A stretch of 51,122 nucleotides of DNA, from the NCBI GenBank assembly GCA_050945915.1, contig JBMNTV010000007.1, positions 1 to 51,122 on the forward strand. The letters are read 5' to 3'. Position 1 is the stretch's first letter. Each line of letters starts with the position of its first letter. Of this stretch, positions 44,111-51,122 are shown piece by piece. Origin of the DNA: CALNBC01 sp050945915 (lineage in GTDB: Bacteria > Bacillota > Clostridia > Christensenellales > CALWSW01). Position numbers and translations under genes: made by a program. The notes beneath the pieces are model-generated. The model was not told the origin of the DNA. It did not search any database and was given only the letters and a program-made list of their open reading frames with translations.

Positions 44111-45304
44111 ATGAGGCAGGCTGAAGCGATTTTAGATTTTGGCAGCTCGAAAATCGTCTGCATGATTGGCCGATGCGGAGAGGACGGGCGCTTTGAAGTA
44201 TATGGGATTGGTATTGGGGGACATAAAGGGCTGAAGAGAAAGCGCTTTTTGGACGAGCCCGGGCTTCGCTTTGCGGTCCAGACCGCCATCGAAGGCGCGC
44301 AGTCCGAAGCGAGGAGAAGGATCCGCTCCGTCCACGTGGGCGTGCCCGGTCCCTTTGTCCGGGCCGAATGCGGCGTCTGTGAGATCATCCTGGGTGAAGA
44401 ACCCCGGGAAATAATCCACAAGGACATTGATGACCTGATGGAAACGGCGGTGGGGGAAATGGAGTCTCCGGAAGGCTTTACCCACATGTTCTCCGTGCCC
44501 TACCATTTCAGGGTGGACGGCAGCCCGAGGAATGCGCTTCCCGTTGGGATTTTCGGGAAAACGCTGTGGGCCGCCATTTCCCACATGTATTTTGAAAACA
44601 GTTTCTGTACCCTGGCGACGGATATTCTGGACGAAATGGGCATAGACGTGGATTCCTTCGTCGATTCCGCCTTTGCCGAAGCTGCCATGCTCGTGAAGGA
44701 CAAGCGTTCCACCGAGGAATCCATCGTCGTGGACGTGGGGTATTACCATACGGATGTGATCGTCCTGCGTGGAACGGCATGTGTGTTTCGGACGGCCCTC
44801 CCCGTGGGCGGTGCCCATATCGCTTCGGACATTTCATATGTCCTCTCGATTTCGCCTGCCGTGGCGGAAAGCGTCAAACAGCGCCATGCATTTGGGCTTG
44901 ACTATTCCGACAGAGTGGACACGTACAGATTGACGGATGGGACCGTCGAATCCATAGTATATGATGACATTCAGGACATAATAGAGGCAAGAGCCTATGA
45001 AATTGCTTCGATGGTGCGGGAAGCGATCATGAAATCCGCGGTTCAGGTGATGCCCGAAACCCCCCTTTACCTCATGGGTGGCGGCATTGCGATGATGCGC
45101 GGCAGCAAGGAGCTGTTCCAGTCGGGCAGCGGGTTCTATACGGTGACGGACATGCCCTGGATGCCCAGAAAGAACACGCCGAATTTTGCAAGCGCTTACG
45201 GCATGCTGAATTACGTCTGTAACAGCGCGCTATCTACCGCGCCCCGCGCGGGACTCAAAGAAAACCGCCTGATCAAGGCGATCATGAATTTCTTTACAAA
45301 ATAA
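44111..45304 (+). CDS. ftsA: Cell division protein FtsA (actin-like)
   Basis: This actin-fold ATPase tethers FtsZ to the membrane. The 397 residues show the FtsA/SHS2 layout. The phosphate-1 motif is AILDFGSSKIVCMIGR; the FtsA-specific 1C domain (about 85-165) includes HVGVPGPFVRAECG and MFSVPYHFRVDGSPRN. Phosphate-2 is IVVDVGYYHTDVIVLRG, and the adenosine motif is LYLMGGGIAMM. The C-terminal LIKAIMNFFTK is a likely amphipathic membrane-targeting helix. The sequence is fairly diverged from Bacillus FtsA, but placement directly before ftsZ makes the identity secure. Confidence 0.9.
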   Translation: MRQAEAILDFGSSKIVCMIGRCGEDGRFEVYGIGIGGHKGLKRKRFLDEPGLRFAVQTAIEGAQSEARRRIRSVHVGVPGPFVRAECGVCEIILGEEPREIIHKDIDDLMETAVGEMESPEGFTHMFSVPYHFRVDGSPRNALPVGIFGKTLWAAISHMYFENSFCTLATDILDEMGIDVDSFVDSAFAEAAMLVKDKRSTEESIVVDVGYYHTDVIVLRGTACVFRTALPVGGAHIASDISYVLSISPAVAESVKQRHAFGLDYSDRVDTYRLTDGTVESIVYDDIQDIIEARAYEIASMVREAIMKSAVQVMPETPLYLMGGGIAMMRGSKELFQSGSGFYTVTDMPWMPRKNTPNFASAYGMLNYVCNSALSTAPRAGLKENRLIKAIMNFFTK

Positions 45305-45316
45305 GGGGGTAACACC

Positions 45317-46573
45317 ATGTTGGAATTCGAAGTCGAGATGGGGTCCTTTGCCCAGATCAAGGTCGTGGGCGTGGGCGGCGCGGGCAACAACGCCGTCAAC
45401 CGCATGATTCAGTACGGCCTGAGCGGCGTGGAATTCATCTCCGTCAATACCGATAAACAGGCTCTGTACCTTTCCCGCGCGAACCAGAAGATCCAGATCG
45501 GGGAAAAGGTGACCAAAGGGCTTGGTGCAGGGGCTTTGCCTGAAATCGGGATGAAGGCCGCTGAAGAGAGCAGGGACGATATCGTTGCCGCTCTCAAGGG
45601 TTCTGATCTGGTGTTTATTACAGCGGGTATGGGTGGCGGCACTGGAACGGGCGCCGCGCCGGTGATTGCCCAGTGCGCCAGGGAGCTCAACATCCTGACC
45701 ATTGGCGTGGTCACCAAGCCCTTCAGTTTTGAGGGCCGCCGGAGGATGCAAAACGCCGAACAGGGCATTTTGCAACTCAAAGAAGCGCTGGACACGCTGG
45801 TGATCATCCCAAACGAAAGGCTGCTGTCCGTCGTGGGCAGGGCGGCGCTGGTGGACGCCTTCAAGGTGGCGGACGACGTTTTGCGCCAAGGCGTTCAGGG
45901 CATTTCCGACCTCATTTCCAAGCCCAGCCTGATCAACCTGGACTTTGCGGACCTTCGCACCGTCATGAAGCAGACCGGCCTCGCTCACATGGGCATCGGC
46001 TATGCCGATGGAGACAAGCGCGCCCTTGAGGCCGCGCGCCAGGCCGTCGAAAGCCCCCTGTTGGAAACCACCATCGACGGCGCCCGCGGCGTACTCATCA
46101 ACGTGACGGGCGGCCCGGATCTCGGCCTTTCCGAGATCAACGAAGCCGCGCACCTGATCCAGGACGCGGCGGACCCGGACGCCACCATCATCTTCGGCGC
46201 AGATATTTCCGAAGAGATGGGAGACGGGGTGCGCATCACCGTCATCGCGACGGGCTTCGACGGCACTGTCGCTCCGCCAAAAACCGTCATTTCCTCGTCG
46301 CCCTATTCCCAATCGCCCTTCTCGGCCCCTGTTCAGCAGAGCATGCCCGCCCAGCCCCAGGACGAAGGGAACTCTGTGTTGCCTGAAGGGGATGACAAGG
46401 AAGTCGATCTTTCCAACCTCGGCGTGGCCCGCGGCACAGCCACCGTCCGCCCGGCGGACAGAGCTGTAACCAGGCGCACGCAGGTTCCCCCGCGCACCAT
46501 CGTGGACGACGATATCGACGTTCCCACCTTCCTCCGCGATTCGATGCGAAAGAGTGCCCCCAGGAAGGATTGA
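45317..46573 (+). CDS. ftsZ: Cell division protein FtsZ
   Basis: This tubulin-like GTPase forms the division ring. The 418 residues carry IKVVGVGGAGNNAVNRM, NTDKQAL, the tubulin signature GGGTGTG (106-112), KPFSFEGRRR and the synergy region DFADLRTVM. A linker of about 70 residues rich in Pro, Gln and Ser follows. The conserved C-terminal peptide DDDIDVPTFLR near 398-408 binds FtsA and other partners. A basic tail (SMRKSAPRKD) follows it. AAGGGGG precedes the ATG, 12 bp after ftsA. The terminator at 46644 closes the dcw cluster. Confidence 0.98.
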   Translation: MLEFEVEMGSFAQIKVVGVGGAGNNAVNRMIQYGLSGVEFISVNTDKQALYLSRANQKIQIGEKVTKGLGAGALPEIGMKAAEESRDDIVAALKGSDLVFITAGMGGGTGTGAAPVIAQCARELNILTIGVVTKPFSFEGRRRMQNAEQGILQLKEALDTLVIIPNERLLSVVGRAALVDAFKVADDVLRQGVQGISDLISKPSLINLDFADLRTVMKQTGLAHMGIGYADGDKRALEAARQAVESPLLETTIDGARGVLINVTGGPDLGLSEINEAAHLIQDAADPDATIIFGADISEEMGDGVRITVIATGFDGTVAPPKTVISSSPYSQSPFSAPVQQSMPAQPQDEGNSVLPEGDDKEVDLSNLGVARGTATVRPADRAVTRRTQVPPRTIVDDDIDVPTFLRDSMRKSAPRKD

Positions 46574-46643
46574 TCGAGGCGAAGATAAACTATTCGCCCC
46601 GGCTCCGTGACGAACTTGTGAACGGTTTACCCAATGATGCATC

Positions 46644-46690
46644 AACACAGTCCGGCGTTTGAAAGCAGCGCCGGGCTGTGTTTTCAGTTT
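46644..46690 (+). terminator. Terminator of the dcw cluster after ftsZ
   Basis: A 14-bp stem (AACACAGTCCGGCG with CGCCGGGCTGTGTT, one G-T wobble) is followed by TTCAGTTT. Confidence 0.85.
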
Positions 46691-46787
46691 GGCACAGGTT
46701 CCAAGCCTCCAGATAGCTGGGCAAGGCAGCGCTGAGCATCAAAAGCATGATCCAATAGAGAAAGATGCTGTTATTTTGCTGAAGAAT

Positions 46788-46920
46788 ATGGTAGAATCAG
46801 CATGGCACAAAAAGTACGGAAATTATTTTCTGTAACCGTTGCGCATCGGTGGCATCCAGTTTGGTGCCGGGGATTGACCGCTGCGCATCCGCTGAGGTAT
46901 GCATCCGCTTGGGTGTTTTT
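46788..46920 (+). ncRNA. Candidate small RNA or leader upstream of ppdK
   Basis: An extended -10-like TATGGTAGAAT (46787-46797) is followed by three possible hairpins. These are ACGGAAA/TTTCTGT (46816-46833), an interrupted stem GCGCA-CGGT-GGCA-CCA with its complement (46841-46886), and CATCC/GGGTG (46902-46915) leading into TTTTT. The same stretch holds four GCATC copies (46843, 46852, 46885, 46901), two of them within a 9-nt direct repeat GCATCCGCT. The centre TGCGCA is palindromic, so some pairing could be coincidental. No known RNA family was recognised and no convincing protein frame is present. From 46921 to the ppdK promoter at 47080 I see no clear feature. Confidence 0.35.
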
Positions 46921-47079
46921 CGCGCATGGAACTGCCCCGCTTTTCGGTCAGGGATGGAGGGTGAATCGCCCTTTTGCTGGCAAATGATGATAGCGATGGC
47001 AGGACTGCCCAGCGCGTTGACGCAAGGAAGGCCCACGGAAGGAGGCAGGAAAATCGACGACCCGTTAACAGATTATTGT

Positions 47080-47108
47080 TTGCCCACAGGGGTAAAATAC
47101 TGTATAAT
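47080..47108 (+). promoter_or_regulatory. Promoter of ppdK
   Basis: TTGCCC (47080-47085), a 17-bp spacer and consensus TATAAT (47103-47108) imply a leader of about 60 nt before the ATG at 47178, which has a strong AGGAGG. Confidence 0.75.
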
Positions 47109-47177
47109 GTGTTGGAATGTTGGGACAAATATAACAACAATTTCACATTAAGTAAGTATACTACAGGAGGAATTCAA

Positions 47178-49805
<2,628 letters not shown>

Positions 49806-49823
49806 TCCAGTTCACCAAAATCA

Positions 49824-49867
49824 AAAGGCGCACGGTCCCGATAAGGCCGCGCGCCTTTCCTTTTTTT
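49824..49867 (+). terminator. Rho-independent terminator after ppdK
   Basis: AAAGGCGC-CGG pairs with CCG-GCGCCTTT with one A-C mismatch, followed by CC and seven Ts. Confidence 0.85.
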
Positions 49868-49913
49868 CAAGCGCATTTTCAGACGCCGGTACGGACGCTT
49901 GGGAAGGGCCTTG

Positions 49914-49942
49914 TTGCGAAAGCGCTGCCCATGAAGTATACT
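49914..49942 (+). promoter_or_regulatory. Promoter of the site-2 protease/scpA unit
   Basis: TTGCGA (49914-49919), a 17-bp spacer and TATACT (49937-49942) lie 58 bp before the ATG at 50001. Confidence 0.6.
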
Positions 49943-50000
49943 AAAATACAGTTAACAGTTCATTCACGCGCTTTGTTGGCGCGATTTGAAAGGATATGGA

Positions 50001-50687
50001 ATGCTCAGAAATCTATTTACCGGCAATTTCGACCTTATGGCACTGGTATACACGCTGGCTGCCGTTGTGATTGCTCTTTCGGTTCACGAGTGGGCTCATG
50101 CCTATTCGGCATACCGTTTGGGGGATCCCACGGCCCGCAATTTGGGGCGCATGACCATCGATCCCTTGCAGCATCTGGATCTCTTTGGGTTTCTTTCCAT
50201 GATGTTTTTGGGATTCGGGTGGGCAAAACCCGTTCCGGTCAATCCAAACAACCTCCGGTACGGCCGCTGGGGGGAGATCATCGTATCCGCCGCCGGGGTG
50301 TTCACCAATTTGCTGCTGGCCTTTTTGTTCACGATTGTTTTGGTTGCGGTGGAGCTTTATGCGCCGATTGCTTGGTGGAGCACAATGATTAGCGATTTTT
50401 CCATCGCTTTAATCTCCATCAATCTGGGGCTATTGGTGTTTAACCTGCTGCCCATCCCGCCTTTGGACGGTTATCGCGTTGTCAAGGGCCTGCTGATCGG
50501 CAAGGTGCGCGACCTGAACCTCTTTTGGACCATCGAGCGGTACAGCGGCATGATCCTGATGGTGCTGCTGCTCCTTCTCCCCAGGCTGGGCATCACGTTC
50601 ATCAGCGACTTTATTGGATGGTGCATCAACGGTATCTTCGGTGCATTTTTGCGGGTGGCCATGACGATATTCGGGGTCCCCGTTTAA
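50001..50687 (+). CDS. Site-2 protease (M50) family membrane metalloprotease
   Basis: This 228-residue polytopic protein of the M50 family cleaves within or near the membrane; the substrate is unknown. The zinc site is His29-Glu-Trp-Ala-His33 (HEWAH), with the third ligand Asp156 in NLLPIPPLDGYR. Four to six hydrophobic segments are visible, and there is no PDZ domain, so it belongs to the short YwhC-like branch rather than RseP/SpoIVFB. The ATG is preceded by AAAGGA; a TTG at 49986 is upstream of that site. scpA starts one base after the stop. A site-2 protease gene next to scpA is common in Firmicutes. Confidence 0.92.
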   Translation: MLRNLFTGNFDLMALVYTLAAVVIALSVHEWAHAYSAYRLGDPTARNLGRMTIDPLQHLDLFGFLSMMFLGFGWAKPVPVNPNNLRYGRWGEIIVSAAGVFTNLLLAFLFTIVLVAVELYAPIAWWSTMISDFSIALISINLGLLVFNLLPIPPLDGYRVVKGLLIGKVRDLNLFWTIERYSGMILMVLLLLLPRLGITFISDFIGWCINGIFGAFLRVAMTIFGVPV

Positions 50688-50688
50688 G

Positions 50689-51122
50689 ATGTATACGGTA
50701 TCGCTTGCGCGGTTTGAAGGACCGCTGGACCTTCTGTTGCATCTGATCGAGAAGGCGGAAGTGGATATCAAGGACATTTTCGTGTCTGAGATCACCTCGC
50801 AGTATCTCGAATACATGAAGGGGCTGGACGAGCTGGAACCGGATGCAGCCAGCGAGTTCGTTGCCATGGCTGCGACGCTGCTGCTGATCAAATCCCGCAC
50901 GTTGCTTCCCAAACCAGAGCCTGTGATGCAGGAAGAGGAGGATCCGGAAACTGTCCTTCTGCGCCAGATCAGGGAATACAAGCTGTTTAAAGAGGCGTCG
51001 GAGGAGCTTTCTGCTCTCAAGGCTGACGCGGACCGCCTGTTTTTCCGGCTGCCGGAGGAGTTTCCCCAGCAGCCGCCGCGGGTGGATCTGGACGGTGTCT
51101 CGGCGGACGCTCTATACGAAGC
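50689..51122 (+). CDS. scpA: Segregation and condensation protein A (ScpA), 3' truncated by window edge
   Basis: This kleisin subunit of the SMC-ScpAB complex compacts and segregates chromosomes. About 144 residues are visible. The N-terminal SMC-binding helices are clear: LARFEGPLDLLLHLIEKAEVDIKDI, then ITSQYLEYM, and FVAMAATLLLIKSRTLLPK. The acidic middle (QEEEDPETVLLRQIREYKLFKEA) follows, and the C-terminal winged helix lies beyond the window. There is no strong ribosome binding site; the ATG comes one base after the protease stop, so translational coupling is likely. scpB is expected just downstream. Confidence 0.95.
   Translation, partial: MYTVSLARFEGPLDLLLHLIEKAEVDIKDIFVSEITSQYLEYMKGLDELEPDAASEFVAMAATLLLIKSRTLLPKPEPVMQEEEDPETVLLRQIREYKLFKEASEELSALKADADRLFFRLPEEFPQQPPRVDLDGVSADALYE

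Noticed and set aside
46823..47146. Minus-strand 107-codon frame and overlapping plus-strand small frames upstream of ppdK
   Set aside because: No ribosome binding site or motif is present, and the frames cover the ppdK promoter and the repeat-rich candidate RNA region.

Overview
The window is a stretch of core chromosome from a Gram-positive member of the Firmicutes, most probably class Clostridia. The gene orders yicC-remA-gmk-rpoZ-coaBC, lonB...lonA-engB, yerC-pcrA-ligA and mraZ-rsmH-ftsL-PBP-murE-mraY-murD-ftsW are Firmicutes arrangements. MurE carries the DNPR motif of meso-diaminopimelate-adding enzymes. A GerMN-type protein and a PASTA-bearing class B PBP fit a spore-former lineage. 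The DNA is fairly GC-rich, and TTG/GTG starts behind strong Shine-Dalgarno sequences are common. I see no rRNA, tRNA, CRISPR array, transposase, phage gene or plasmid gene. Nearly everything reads on the plus strand; the one confident minus-strand gene is a lipoprotein-like gene at 16847-18037.

Layout. (1) 1-2241: the 3' part of an acyl-CoA synthetase gene and a small DUF6530-like gene. (2) 2341-7428: parE-parC (topoisomerase IV) and a double OB-fold SSB-like gene. (3) 7675-12308: yerC, pcrA, ligA (a regulator, then DNA repair and replication). (4) 12537-16773: an AIR-synthase-like gene, then yicC-remA-gmk-rpoZ-coaBC. (5) 16847-25253: the minus-strand GerMN gene, a Cof-type HAD phosphatase, a TGS-uridine kinase fusion, lgt, pncB and lonB. 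(6) 25254-30656: glmS behind a glmS ribozyme, then lonA-engB. (7) 30970-32088: an acidic double-zinc-ribbon protein and a metallophosphoesterase. (8) 32242-46573: the division and cell-wall (dcw) cluster from mraZ to ftsZ, which lacks murF, murG, murC and murB. (9) 46574-51122: a 604-bp non-coding region with a candidate RNA, then ppdK, a site-2 protease-family gene and the 5' part of scpA.

How the genes work together. The largest block makes and places septal peptidoglycan. MurA and MurD/MurE build the precursor, MraY makes lipid I, FtsW and the PBP polymerise and cross-link, FtsL/FtsQ organise the complex, and FtsA/FtsZ form the ring. MraZ probably controls the block through four 10-bp-phased boxes at its own promoter. 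GlmS supplies amino sugar to the same pathway and is under ribozyme feedback. Topoisomerase IV, PcrA, LigA and ScpA serve chromosome maintenance.

I did not find an obviously new multi-gene system. The observations most worth a second look are the structured or repeat-rich region upstream of ppdK, the duplicated zinc-ribbon protein, the missing mur genes, the MraZ box array and the glmS ribozyme. All family names come from recognising motifs by eye; no database search was run.
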